DNA of 64,000 nt from JAOZTV01 sp965371805 (GCA_965371805.1 CBDUZW010000006.1:1-64000), one strand, 5' to 3'; counted from the stretch's first letter, positions 1 through 8,526 are shown. A program made the numbers and translations. The notes: generated by a model from the letters alone, not told the origin.

Positions 1-1386
1 TCACGTACCGTTCTAAGAGAGGCTGGGGTGAAAATCCCTGGTCGACTCACCAGTAATATTATTAATTTCGAACCTTATGTTAATATACTTTCTCAAGCAA
101 TATCGGGATTAAAAGAAAAGGGAGGATTTACTCTTGATGAACTTAAAGAGAAAATTGCTCCATTAATGAGTAATTATGATTCTGTCGAAGGAATGAGACA
201 AAACTTAAATGCAGGAATGAGAAAACTATCTCAATTAGACAATCACGGAGTATGGGGAACTCAAGGTCAAAAAAGTGAAAGAAATATACCTGAAAGTACT
301 AAGACTTGGACAAGTTATGTAAAACCTGCTTTTCAAACAGCTATAATTGTAGGAGGATCAGCTTTTCTTTTAAGATGTGGACCTAAGCCTATTGATAATG
401 GAGGAACCACCGATCCTATTCTAGAACAGTTATCATCTACAGTTATTGCTAAAGGTGAACGATCAGGAGATAATATTAGTTCTGGAAAATCAAAAACTAC
501 TATTTCAAATGTGATCATTGGAGGCCAAACAGGTACAGTCGAAACTGAAAAAAACTTCGGCGAAATCGGATATCATGGAGAAGTAGGTCAAGGACAATCA
601 AGAACAGGAACCGTTCTTGGTACAAGTGACGGCCACTTAGGAGCTTTAGTCGACCAAACATTTAGTGGACACACAGATATTGAACTTACACTTAGAAAAT
701 TAGATTTTGATTACTCTAACTTTATGAATCAAGTTGCTCAAAGTGGAGAAATCGAAGGAAGACTTGAACATGGAACTTATACAGTTAAATTTAGCAGCAT
801 TGATACAGAAGGCGGAAATAAATATTTAGATAAAGACAGAATTAAAAAAATTAAAGATACTTTTGATAAAATTTCTATAGCAACAGGAGGAAAAGTTAAT
901 TTTAATTATCAAGAAAATACACCTGTCGACCCAAACAAAGCACTTGATTCACATACTATAGCAGTATTTTATGATCCTATTAGCTCAGGAGTGTCAAATG
1001 CTTCCCAACCTGATAAAGGCAATATTACTGCATCAGCAATTCTGATTAATCCTCTGCATTCAAGCATTGCTCAATGCGAAGGCGAAACTTTAGATGCTAC
1101 TATCAGAGGAGAACAAAATTTTGCTAATAATATATCTGATGCATACAATATTATTAATTTTTGTTTAGATAGAAATATAGGAGATAAATTTTTTTCTGAA
1201 GGATATGAAAAAAGAAACTCTTCAACAACAAGTTCCTCTTCGACTTCAATGGCAGGTACACAAAGAGAAAATCCTAATTACTTAGGAGGATCAAAAGGAA
1301 TTATGCCTGGTTCAAAAGGATTAAATCCTGGAGACAAAGATTATACTCAAAGAGAAGGTAATCCTAAAACACATCTAAAAAAATGA
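1..1386 (+). CDS. Hypothetical protein, 5' end outside the window
   Basis: The reading frame is open from base 1, so the real start lies upstream; a GTG at 28 is possible but has no ribosome site and the residues before it (SRTVLREAG) read as coding. I do not recognise a family. The first ~100 residues are helical and charged. A hydrophobic stretch follows near residues 107-118 counted from the GTG, then a Gly/Ser/Thr-rich beta-type region, and a tail rich in Ser/Thr then Gly/Lys/Pro. No HExxH or other catalytic motif was found. Glycine is coded mostly by GGA and there are few long T runs, unlike genes further right. Possibly surface or cell-envelope associated; this is a guess from composition. 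Confidence 0.6.
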   Translation, partial: SRTVLREAGVKIPGRLTSNIINFEPYVNILSQAISGLKEKGGFTLDELKEKIAPLMSNYDSVEGMRQNLNAGMRKLSQLDNHGVWGTQGQKSERNIPESTKTWTSYVKPAFQTAIIVGGSAFLLRCGPKPIDNGGTTDPILEQLSSTVIAKGERSGDNISSGKSKTTISNVIIGGQTGTVETEKNFGEIGYHGEVGQGQSRTGTVLGTSDGHLGALVDQTFSGHTDIELTLRKLDFDYSNFMNQVAQSGEIEGRLEHGTYTVKFSSIDTEGGNKYLDKDRIKKIKDTFDKISIATGGKVNFNYQENTPVDPNKALDSHTIAVFYDPISSGVSNASQPDKGNITASAILINPLHSSIAQCEGETLDATIRGEQNFANNISDAYNIINFCLDRNIGDKFFSEGYEKRNSSTTSSSSTSMAGTQRENPNYLGGSKGIMPGSKGLNPGDKDYTQREGNPKTHLKK

Positions 1387-1450
1387 GAAAATAAAAATAT
1401 TTTTTTAAATTTTTACTATGCTTAGAAAATTTATTCTAAGCATATTATTC

Positions 1451-3283
1451 TTAATATACTACTATATCTGTATAAGTATACCAATTATCAGGATCATTAA
1501 CATATCCAAATAAATCAAAAGGCCCACAACATGCTTGAGGATCCGTAGTTTTAAATATACAATTTGAATGAGTCCACCAACTAGCAGTCATAGGTCTATA
1601 AGGACATGAATTTGGAAGAAAACATGGCTCGTTAGGTTCACAAGCACATTCTCCTCCTGCACATCTCCACTCACTTCCAATATCACAACATTCCCCATTT
1701 GGCCCAGCAACATACTCAGTTGCAGGATTACAAGAACCATCCTCACATTTACCATCACGACAAACAGCAGCTCCAACGCAATCACTCTCAGTAATACATG
1801 CGGTTAGACATGCTCCGCCAACGCACTTTAACCTATTTGGACATTCTATATCTACCCACATTGTTTGGTCAGGATTAGCACTAATTCCATCAATAAAATA
1901 TTTTCTAACTATAGAATCCGAACCAGAAATACACTTATCAGGATTAGTTGTTGATGTTTCATCATTTCTAACATGTCCTGATGTACTTAAACAAACACCA
2001 CTAAAACTTCCTCCACTACAAAATAAGTTATTATTATATTCTACTTCTGGACCATTAAAAGTTTCTTTTCTAAAAGAATCACTATCTAAACAATATGAAC
2101 AATCGGTACCACCGCCACCAGTACAAACTCCATCAATAGTGCCTGGTATGAATCCTACAGAGGTAGCTAAAAATGGATAAATTTCATGTTTACCAACATA
2201 ATAAATATTTCCTCCTGGACAAGCACCTGCACTACTGGTAGGGTTAGGTTCACAAACACCATCTTCACGGAAAGGTAATAACTCTCCTTTATCAACACTA
2301 CCATCATCTAAAATATAACAATAAAAATTATCCTCACAATCAGCATCACTCATACAAATAGTACCTGAACTATCAGTAGCGCATATACCATCTGAACAAA
2401 TTTCGCCAGTAACACAACTTCCGCAAGCATTAGGACCTAAATCACAAGTATTTAGACTAGCACCACATTCACGACTGTCAGGACAATAAGGAACACAAGT
2501 ACGATCGCAAGCACCACCCCCATTACAAGCTTTTACTTCAGTTCCGATTGTACAAGTAGTTCCTAAATCAGCATACACTTCAACACATTGTGCGCTTCCA
2601 GATACAACTGCACAAGTACTTGAATCAATACAATCATTATTAAGAGCATCAGCTGCACAATTATCAGTTACCCAATTATTATTCTCACAAGTTAAAAGAT
2701 TACCATTTGAACATTTAGGATCATCATCACGAGTACAAGCAACGCACTCAAGACCTTTTTCACCAAAATTATCTGGATCAAATGTTAAGTCACAAGTTTC
2801 TCCACCAGTACAAGATAATCCTGAAACATAACTAGAACTTCCATCACAAAAAGTTATAGTACCACTCCAACCACAAGTCTCACCAGCCGCAGCAGCATCA
2901 TAATCAGGATAACAATTCTCACAACTAGTTGAAACACACCGCGTATCTCCAAGACAAGCACATTGTACAGGATCATCCCTACAATTCTCATAACCTGCAT
3001 TACATTCAGGATCACTAGCAGAATCAATACACTTATCATTTATACAATCATAAGGATAAACACATCGTTCACCACCAGAACAATCCCCTCCTGAACCTAC
3101 TAAAGTTATACAATCCCGTAAGTCCTCATCACAATACTCTTTAGGACCACAAAGTCCCCCGCAAACATCGCAAGCGGGAAAACCATCTTCGCCACAACGA
3201 ACAATAGCTGCAGAAACACTAAAAGAAGATAAAATAAACATTGACATTAATACAATAAAGATAATAGGAATTTTTAATTTCAT
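1451..3283 (-). CDS. Secreted cysteine-rich protein, 610 aa
   Basis: A clear Sec signal peptide (MKLK, then about 20 hydrophobic residues ending SVSAA) is followed by nearly 580 residues with a cysteine every 8-10 positions. Many occur as C-x-C, C-x(2-4)-C or C-x(5-8)-C in short blocks such as CGGLCGPKEYC and ESDCVGAAVCRDGKC, which suggests a chain of small disulfide-bonded modules exported from the cell. There is no C-terminal anchor or sorting signal. The start is supported by GAGGTG 6 bases upstream. The repeating CxxGxC style resembles secreted Cys-rich proteins of uncultivated archaea and some bacteria; I cannot name a family. It converges with the preceding gene, 64 bases apart. Confidence 0.75.
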   Translation of the reverse strand: MKLKIPIIFIVLMSMFILSSFSVSAAIVRCGEDGFPACDVCGGLCGPKEYCDEDLRDCITLVGSGGDCSGGERCVYPYDCINDKCIDSASDPECNAGYENCRDDPVQCACLGDTRCVSTSCENCYPDYDAAAAGETCGWSGTITFCDGSSSYVSGLSCTGGETCDLTFDPDNFGEKGLECVACTRDDDPKCSNGNLLTCENNNWVTDNCAADALNNDCIDSSTCAVVSGSAQCVEVYADLGTTCTIGTEVKACNGGGACDRTCVPYCPDSRECGASLNTCDLGPNACGSCVTGEICSDGICATDSSGTICMSDADCEDNFYCYILDDGSVDKGELLPFREDGVCEPNPTSSAGACPGGNIYYVGKHEIYPFLATSVGFIPGTIDGVCTGGGGTDCSYCLDSDSFRKETFNGPEVEYNNNLFCSGGSFSGVCLSTSGHVRNDETSTTNPDKCISGSDSIVRKYFIDGISANPDQTMWVDIECPNRLKCVGGACLTACITESDCVGAAVCRDGKCEDGSCNPATEYVAGPNGECCDIGSEWRCAGGECACEPNEPCFLPNSCPYRPMTASWWTHSNCIFKTTDPQACCGPFDLFGYVNDPDNWYTYTDIVVY

Positions 3284-3354
3284 AATTACACCTCAGCAAT
3301 AATTCTTGCCACTAAAAAAATAATATTTATTTAAATATATTATATAATTGAAAT

Positions 3355-3368
3355 AGGTGACAGGCCAG
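3355..3368 (+). repeat. REP-like repeat, copy 1
   Basis: The 14-mer aggtgacaggccag, followed by a T-rich stretch. It matches the copy at 3516-3529 at 12 of 14 positions and shares the core GTGxCAGGC with a third copy just upstream of the RAYT transposase gene at 19621. Such GTGCCAGGC/GTGCCTGGC cores are typical of REP elements mobilised by RAYT enzymes. Confidence 0.5.
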
Positions 3369-3420
3369 ATTTTTTCAATAAATTAACCAATAAACTTTCT
3401 TCAACTAATTTTTATTTAAC

Positions 3421-3449
3421 TTGACAACTTTTTGCTTTTTTATTACACT
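3421..3449 (+). promoter_or_regulatory. Sigma-70-type promoter of the truncated HEPN-like gene
   Basis: TTGACA at 3421-3426, a 17-base spacer, and TACACT at 3444-3449. The transcript would start a few bases before the ATG at 3456. The promoter looks intact although the gene behind it is only a stub. Confidence 0.55.
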
Positions 3450-3455
3450 TCATTT

Positions 3456-3515
3456 ATGGAGAAACAGGATATAAGGTGGATTCAGAGATTTGATAATTTT
3501 AATAAGAATGAATAA
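3456..3515 (+). pseudogene. N-terminal stub of a HI0074-type nucleotidyltransferase-substrate-binding (HEPN) protein
   Basis: A 19-codon frame begins MEKQDIRWIQRFDNF and stops directly before the REP-like repeat at 3516. That N-terminus is characteristic of the HI0074/HEPN partner of minimal nucleotidyltransferase (MNT) toxin-antitoxin pairs, which is normally about 130-140 aa. Only the first helix is left and no MNT partner lies next to it. The 315-base gap between the flanking genes (3284-3598) otherwise holds only the promoter and the two repeats. The match is from memory of the family and rests on about 15 residues. Confidence 0.5.
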
Positions 3516-3529
3516 AGGTGCCAGGCCAC
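3516..3529 (+). repeat. REP-like repeat, copy 2
   Basis: The 14-mer aggtgccaggccac followed by a run of T. It abuts the stop codon of the HEPN stub exactly, as if insertion of the repeat, or a deletion ending at it, truncated that gene. It is near-identical to the copy at 3355 and shares its core with the copy at 19562. Confidence 0.55.
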
Positions 3530-3598
3530 TTTTTTTATAATTCATAAAATTATATAGAAAATTTTTGAAAATTTTAGTTTTTTGTGTTTAAATAACAA

Positions 3599-4615
3599 AT
3601 GAAAAAAAGTACTATATACTTTATAATTATATTATTAATATTTTCACTTCAATTAAAGCCTGACACTTATTTAGGAAAACTTCCTGAATTATTAAAACCT
3701 GGCCAAATTGTTTTATCCGATGAATTAATTTATATAACGGATTTCGCTGATGGTAGATCTATATATATTTATGAAAGAAAGAATTTAAAGTTCTTTAAAA
3801 AATTTGGTAAAGAAGGACAGGGACCTGAAGAATTTCCGAAAACTCTTAGTATAAAATATTACAAAAAAAAAATATTTGTTTCAGCATTTGGTAAATATTT
3901 ATGGTTTGATGAAAAGGGGAATTTTATAAAAGAAAACAGAAAAAATATTTCACAAATTTTTTTATATCCCATTCATTCCGGTTATGTATGTAGTGAGTAT
4001 AAGTTTTTTTATAACAAGAATTATATTGGTGACGAACTTGAAGTGAATCTTTATGACACTAATTTAAAAAGCAAAAAAACATTGTTAAAAAAAAAAAGCA
4101 AATTTAGCCAGAATGAGAAAACTCTTACTGTTTTTCCAAAAGGTACTTTTGTTGAAGTTGATAATGATATTATTTACATTGGAACTCCTAGTAATAAGAA
4201 AGGTTTAGTTTTTGATCTTTATAATTATAAAGGTAATCAAATCGAAACTCTTAATATACAATATAAAAAAGTACAAATTCCCAATAGTTATAAAACGTCA
4301 TTATTAGAGTCCTCAAAAAAAAACCTGAAGGGCATATTTAAACAATTTTCAAAAGATAAAAAATATTCATTCCCCGAATATTTCCCGCCATTTCGCTTTT
4401 ATAAAGTTGATAATAGTTTCATTTATATTTTTAGAGATATACCGAACTTTAATTATTATCAATTAATGGTAATTGATACAAAAGGATTAATAAAAAACAA
4501 ACTATTAATAAATAAAAGTATAAAAAAATATTATATTTTTCATGGGAATCTTTATTACTTAGCTGAAAATGAAGACACAGAAGAGTGGCAGCTTTATTCC
4601 AAAAAGTTATTATAG
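3599..4615 (+). CDS. Secreted six-bladed beta-propeller protein (first copy)
   Basis: 338 aa with an N-terminal signal-like segment (MKKS then about 14 hydrophobic residues). The blade motif FGKEGQGPEEFP near residue 80 matches the F-G-x-x-G-x-G-P-x-x-F signature of bacterial 6-bladed (NHL/TolB-like) propellers, and short strand-turn-strand repeats such as IYITDF and VFDLYNYKGN follow. No lipobox Cys or enzymatic residues are visible. The ATG at 3599 has no clear ribosome site. A second protein of the same kind lies downstream (4865), so they are probably duplicates. Likely a periplasmic or surface binding protein with unknown ligand. Confidence 0.7.
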   Translation: MKKSTIYFIIILLIFSLQLKPDTYLGKLPELLKPGQIVLSDELIYITDFADGRSIYIYERKNLKFFKKFGKEGQGPEEFPKTLSIKYYKKKIFVSAFGKYLWFDEKGNFIKENRKNISQIFLYPIHSGYVCSEYKFFYNKNYIGDELEVNLYDTNLKSKKTLLKKKSKFSQNEKTLTVFPKGTFVEVDNDIIYIGTPSNKKGLVFDLYNYKGNQIETLNIQYKKVQIPNSYKTSLLESSKKNLKGIFKQFSKDKKYSFPEYFPPFRFYKVDNSFIYIFRDIPNFNYYQLMVIDTKGLIKNKLLINKSIKKYYIFHGNLYYLAENEDTEEWQLYSKKLL

Positions 4616-4738
4616 ATATAAAACATAAAGAATCAAGGGACTCTGAGTTATAACACAATCCACAGTGAGTTAAATTCAGATTGGTAAAAATTCTGGTTAT
4701 CAATTATAATTATAAATTCTAAAATAAAAAAGGTATAT

Positions 4739-4881
4739 ATGAAAATCAAAATTGTTTTATTCCTAGTATTCATCGCAGTAAGTTATTTAGATATTATTTT
4801 CAAATATATTTAGAAATAAATGAGAAGGCACCAGAGTCATTAGATAAATTACTGGAGAAATATAGTGATTATACAATTTAA
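4739..4881 (+). pseudogene. Frameshifted small secreted-protein remnant
   Basis: ATG at 4739 with AAAAAAGGT upstream encodes a signal-peptide-like MKIKIVLFLVFIAVSY and hits a stop at 4811. A second frame continues the coding-like text (NEKAPESLDKLLEKYSDY) to a stop at 4879, overlapping the start of the next gene. The simplest reading is one short gene broken by a frameshift. It could also be chance in AT-rich DNA. Confidence 0.3.
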
Positions 4882-5929
4882 TAAATTTAAGATTGTTTTA
4901 TTTTTTTTAACAATATGCAATGTGTTACTATTTCCGAGTCACTTTATTTTTGAAAAAAAAATTGAAATCAATGAGATTTCACTGTTTTCAAAAATCAAAT
5001 TTCATGATAAAAAAATATTTGCAATTTCAGAATTTTCCATATTTATTCTAGATAAAAGTGGAAAAATTATTAACAAATTTGGGCAAAAAGGAAAAGGTCC
5101 AGGAGATTTTGAACATCTTATAGATTTTTCTTTACATAAAGACAAAATATATGCAGCTGATCGAAATGGAAAAGTTATTAAGTATGATCTAAATGGTAAA
5201 TTCCTGGATGAATATAGTATAGGAAAAAATTTAGTAAATGGTATATATAAATTAGAAAATGAATTATTTTTTTACTATAATAAGTGGGTTGTTAATAAAA
5301 ACAAAAAAAAGAAAGAAGCTTCCCAAGTAATAAATTTTGCTACCAAACAAAAAACACTCTTTTCGATTAAAGATGATTCTAAAATTAATGCTTATCATCC
5401 GAAATCAAAAGGTAATTATATGTTTCCATGGTTTCCAAATCCTTTTTCTAATAGACCAGTTGTTTTAAAACTAAAAGATAATAAAATAGGGGTATTTCTA
5501 ACAAAAAAAAATTACTTTTATATATATGATAAAAATAATTTAAAAAAAACTTCATTTGATTTTAATTTAAAGGAAATAATTATTACCGATAAAGATAAGG
5601 AATTATTTTTTAAAACTTGTGAATTACATAGTCATAAAGTTTTTCATCCCAAAACGAAAAAATCAGTTATTTTTCCAAGAAGAAAAGAATACTTTTTGGG
5701 TGTGATAAATTGGGATGATTCAGTTGCTCTTTTATTAGAGGATCGATTTCTTGTAGTATCAAATGAAGGAAAACTATTAAGAGTAATATTTTATCCTGAA
5801 GGTAAAAAATATATAAATTTTACTGAATATAATGGAAAACCAGAGGATATTTTTATTAAAAATAAAGATCGTTTATATTTACTAAATGAAGAAAATGAGA
5901 TAGAAATATTCAAATTTATAGTTAAATAA
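4865..5929 (+). CDS. Secreted six-bladed beta-propeller protein (second copy)
   Basis: 354 aa starting with GTG, supported by GGAG 7-8 bases upstream. The N-terminus is a signal peptide (FKIVLFFLTICNVLLF). The motif FGQKGKGPGDFEHL near residue 74 is the same 6-bladed propeller signature as in the gene at 3599, and repeated strand units such as IYAADRNGKVIKYDLNG follow. The two proteins have similar length and architecture but are clearly diverged. Function unknown. The next thing downstream is the IS91-type element. Confidence 0.7.
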   Translation: MIIQFNKFKIVLFFLTICNVLLFPSHFIFEKKIEINEISLFSKIKFHDKKIFAISEFSIFILDKSGKIINKFGQKGKGPGDFEHLIDFSLHKDKIYAADRNGKVIKYDLNGKFLDEYSIGKNLVNGIYKLENELFFYYNKWVVNKNKKKKEASQVINFATKQKTLFSIKDDSKINAYHPKSKGNYMFPWFPNPFSNRPVVLKLKDNKIGVFLTKKNYFYIYDKNNLKKTSFDFNLKEIIITDKDKELFFKTCELHSHKVFHPKTKKSVIFPRRKEYFLGVINWDDSVALLLEDRFLVVSNEGKLLRVIFYPEGKKYINFTEYNGKPEDIFIKNKDRLYLLNEENEIEIFKFIVK

Positions 5930-5998
5930 ATAATTATTTAAAGGTTTTGAAAATAGAGTTGTTGTGCCACCAATGAAACACAATTACCATTGAACTAA

Positions 5999-6011
5999 AC
6001 CGCTTCGCGGT
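5999..6011 (+). repeat. Short hairpin at the presumed left end of the IS91-like element
   Basis: accgc-ttc-gcggt, a perfect 5-bp stem with a 3-base loop, flanked by the short direct repeat actaaacc (5994-6001 and 6014-6021). Subterminal hairpins are usual at IS91-family ends; the assignment is inference. Confidence 0.4.
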
Positions 6012-6102
6012 AGACTAAACCCAGTTATTTTTTATTCCTTAAATTAATCCTTGAAGAATTTTCCTTTTTAAATTACCAATTCAATATAAAAAGGAGGGTT
6101 TC

Positions 6103-6942
6103 ATGACTTATTTAAGAAAAAAAATGATTGAGGATATGCAGCTTCATGGATTGACTAAAAGTACGCAGAACTCTTATTTAATTACTGTAAAGAAATTATC
6201 AAAATACTACAATGCTTCACCAGATAAACTTAATCAAAATGATATTCGCAAATTTTTTCTATATCTTGTAAATGAAAAAAAGCTATCAAGAAGTACAATT
6301 ACTTTATATTTATGTGGTATTAAGTTTCTTTATGAAAAAACACTTGGTAAAGATTGGATGGAGTTTAAAATAATAAAGCCCAAAAAGAGGAAGAAACTTC
6401 CAGTAATATTATCTATCTCAGAAGTAAAAAAGATTTTAGATAAAATAAAGATTCCTTCACATAAGATGTGTCTTACCATGATTTATTCTTGTGGATTAAG
6501 AGTAACTGAAGGTTCTAGATTAAATGTTTCTGATATAGATAGCCAAAGAATGATGGTGAAAATTACTAATAGTAAGAATGGGAAAGACAGGCTGGTACCA
6601 CTACCATTAAAGACATACATTCTTCTCAAAAAGTATTGGAGAAAACACAAACCGTATCCATGGCTTTTCCCAAGTAGAGTAAAAAAAATAGTCTCCCGGG
6701 TCACGTTACATAATATTTTTAAGGAAGCTTTAAGGGAAAGTGGTATTAAAAAAGAAGTTTCTATTCATAATCTACGCCATTCATTTGCTACTCATTTAAT
6801 GGAAAATGGGGTTAGTATCAGAGCAATTCAAGAGATACTAGGACATTCAAGCCCTAGAACTACTTTTGTTTATACACAACTGACAAACAGGATTGCTCAA
6901 CATATGAAATTAGCAATTAATAAAATTATTGATCAGATTTAA
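6103..6942 (+). CDS. Tyrosine recombinase (phage integrase family) of the IS91-like element
   Basis: 279 aa. Residues 5-85 form a SAM-like core-binding domain and 100-275 the catalytic domain. The active-site residues are visible: Arg in SCGLRVTEGSRL (about 132), H-x-x-R in HNLRHSFATHL (about 222), His in LGHSSPRTT (about 247) and the nucleophile Tyr in FVYTQ (about 256). The start has a strong AAGGAGGG site. The compact form is that of IS91-associated or integron-like integrases rather than large phage integrases. The 16-base gap to the transposase implies cotranscription and a joint role in movement of the element. Confidence 0.85.
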   Translation: MTYLRKKMIEDMQLHGLTKSTQNSYLITVKKLSKYYNASPDKLNQNDIRKFFLYLVNEKKLSRSTITLYLCGIKFLYEKTLGKDWMEFKIIKPKKRKKLPVILSISEVKKILDKIKIPSHKMCLTMIYSCGLRVTEGSRLNVSDIDSQRMMVKITNSKNGKDRLVPLPLKTYILLKKYWRKHKPYPWLFPSRVKKIVSRVTLHNIFKEALRESGIKKEVSIHNLRHSFATHLMENGVSIRAIQEILGHSSPRTTFVYTQLTNRIAQHMKLAINKIIDQI

Positions 6943-6958
6943 AAAATAATTTGAAGTA

Positions 6959-8086
6959 ATGGTTGAACTTTCTGATATATTCAGTAAATACAGATCTGAA
7001 TATTTTATTAAATTCGGTTCTCGAATGTTACCTAGCCATATAAGAGCATTCAACGATATTATAGAATGTAGAACAGAGAATATGGGAGGACATATTGAGC
7101 AGTGTGATAGTTGTGATCACAGAGAGTATGTATATCATTCCTGCTGCAATCGTAGCTGTCCCAAGTGTCATGGATTTAAATCTCAGAACTGGTTTGAGAA
7201 AAGAAAAGCAGAGTTATTGCCCGTAAATTATTTCCATATTATTTTTACATTACCGAGTCAGTTACGGTACATCACCAGATCTAATCAGAAAATATTGGAT
7301 ATTTTAATGAAAGCATCATCCTATTCTTTGCAAAAGCTGGCACTTGATCCAAAATATCTGGGTGGAAAAATCTCTATTTTATCCGTTTTACATACCTGGA
7401 CCAGAACAATGGTTTATCATCCACATGCTCATTGTTTGGTTCCAGGAGGTGGTGTTTCGAGTGATAATAAATATTGGATTGAATCAAAAACAAAGTTTTT
7501 TCTTCCAGTCAGAGTATTATCAAGAATATTCAGAGGCCGATTTATTGAGTTATTGAAAAAAGAGCTCCCCCAAATAATACTACCTAAAAGTATATGGAAA
7601 AAAGAATGGGTTGTTTATAGTAAATCTGGTATTTATGGAACAGAAAAAATTCTTGAATATTTATCTAGATATATATGTAAAATAGCAATTACTAATAATA
7701 GAATTATTTCTGAAAAGAATGGTTTTGTCACTTTCAAATACAGAGACTCCAAAGATAATAAATGGAAATTTATGACACTTGATGCAATCGAGTTTATAAG
7801 ACGATATCTTCAGCATGTTCTTCATAAAGGATTTCATAAAATAAGGTATTATGGCCTATTTAGTCCGGTTAATAAAAAATCTTTAAAAAAGATAAAAAAA
7901 TATTTTGATATTATGAATAAAAACAAAAACTCTGAATTAAGCGAGCCTGCCTCAAATTCCAAAGATGATAATATAAAAGAACCAGAGAATCATAATTGCA
8001 CAGAATGTATGAATGGCTGTATGATAATTATTAAAAGAATACCTCGATTAAAAAAATATAATAATGGGAGGGCTCCCCCATGTTAA
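6959..8086 (+). CDS. IS91-family Y2 rolling-circle transposase
   Basis: 375 aa. An N-terminal zinc-binding region (CDSC...CCNRSCPKCH, residues 45-70) is followed by the HUH motif HPHAHCL near residue 150 and the two-tyrosine motif Y-L-S-R-Y near 234, the layout of IS91/IS801 transposases that nick and transfer single strands. The last ~70 residues are Lys/Asn/Ser-rich with a further Cys pair. Length fits the family and no frameshift is visible, so the enzyme could be active. It ends in the unusual GRAPPC, with a GC-rich stretch (gggagggctcccccatg) near the stop. Confidence 0.88.
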   Translation: MVELSDIFSKYRSEYFIKFGSRMLPSHIRAFNDIIECRTENMGGHIEQCDSCDHREYVYHSCCNRSCPKCHGFKSQNWFEKRKAELLPVNYFHIIFTLPSQLRYITRSNQKILDILMKASSYSLQKLALDPKYLGGKISILSVLHTWTRTMVYHPHAHCLVPGGGVSSDNKYWIESKTKFFLPVRVLSRIFRGRFIELLKKELPQIILPKSIWKKEWVVYSKSGIYGTEKILEYLSRYICKIAITNNRIISEKNGFVTFKYRDSKDNKWKFMTLDAIEFIRRYLQHVLHKGFHKIRYYGLFSPVNKKSLKKIKKYFDIMNKNKNSELSEPASNSKDDNIKEPENHNCTECMNGCMIIIKRIPRLKKYNNGRAPPC

Positions 8087-8279
8087 TTATTTATTTGATA
8101 ATTCCATCAACTTTACATTTATATATCCATTTTTTATTGAATAATATAGGGACACATTTATTGTTTTTTTCTTATTTATATCATTTTAAGAAGAATTATC
8201 TAATAAAAACAGAAATATTCATAAATAAAAGAAGATCTTTCATTAATATTTTAATATTCATTAAAAAAAAAATAAATAA
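8087..8279. other. AT-rich non-coding stretch behind the IS91 transposase
   Basis: Very AT-rich. An open frame exists on the plus strand (8080-8310) but it is dominated by Ile/Phe/Lys/Leu with no domain, overlaps the transposase end and has no ribosome site, so I regard it as non-coding element DNA. Together with 8280-8563 it forms the 477-base gap before the RND gene. Confidence 0.4.
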
Positions 8280-8483
8280 ATTATTCAAGAATCAATCAAA
8301 TCTATATTAAAAATACAAAGGAAATTAAAAAGCGGATTTAATTCAATAGAGCATTTGCGTTGGCAAGCAACACAAAAACTCTTATTCAATAAGTTACATT
8401 CGTTTTCAAAATCCGCATCTGTCATCTTTATTAAATCTATTAAAAAATTAACAGTTTTTGAGGTTGAGATTCGTAAGAAATAA
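8280..8483 (+). pseudogene. C-terminal gene fragment next to the IS91-like element
   Basis: A 67-codon open frame without a usable start ends at TAA 8481-8483. Its translation is non-repetitive and coding-like (for example FNSIEHLRWQATQKLLFNKL and KLTVFEVEIRKK), unlike the low-complexity DNA before it. It is followed 11 bases later by a strong hairpin. It looks like the 3' end of a gene cut off by insertion of the element. Product not recognised. Confidence 0.45.
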
Positions 8484-8493
8484 AGGGTTCCAA

Positions 8494-8526
8494 TAAACAT
8501 TTAGGGGAATTTTCCCTAAATGTTTA
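8494..8526. terminator. Strong hairpin between convergent genes
   Basis: A perfect 13-bp stem, taaacatttaggg / ccctaaatgttta, with a 7-base loop. There is no long T run on either side, so it may work as a bidirectional or Rho-assisted terminator for the RND operon (minus, ending 8564) and the fragment ending at 8483. An IS-end role is the alternative. Confidence 0.6.

Larger units (their letters stand above)
5992..8490 (+). mobile_element. IS91-family element with tyrosine recombinase and Y2 transposase (ends approximate)
   Basis: The recombinase gene (6103) and HUH transposase gene (6959) lie 16 bases apart in one direction, the organisation of the IS91 subgroup that carries an integrase. 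IS91 elements lack inverted repeats and target GAAC/CAAG tetramers. A GAAC at 5992-5995 is followed directly by a small hairpin accgc-ttc-gcggt (5999-6011), a plausible terminus, and a GTTC lies at 8487-8490. Both boundaries are inferred. The right one is the less certain, because a chromosomal-looking gene fragment occupies 8280-8483. Confidence 0.5.

Noticed and set aside
5970..6005. tRNA-like D-arm text (complement of ttaccattgaactaaa)
   Set aside because: It looks like a tRNA D-stem on the minus strand, but there is no acceptor stem, anticodon arm or GGTTCGA-type T arm nearby; more likely part of the IS91 left end.
6103..6942. Integrase taken as evidence for a prophage or integron
   Set aside because: No phage structural genes, attC sites or tRNA target; tight coupling to the Y2 transposase points to an IS91-type element.
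8080..8310. Plus-strand open frame of 76 codons
   Set aside because: Low-complexity Ile/Phe/Lys composition, overlaps the transposase stop and has no ribosome site.
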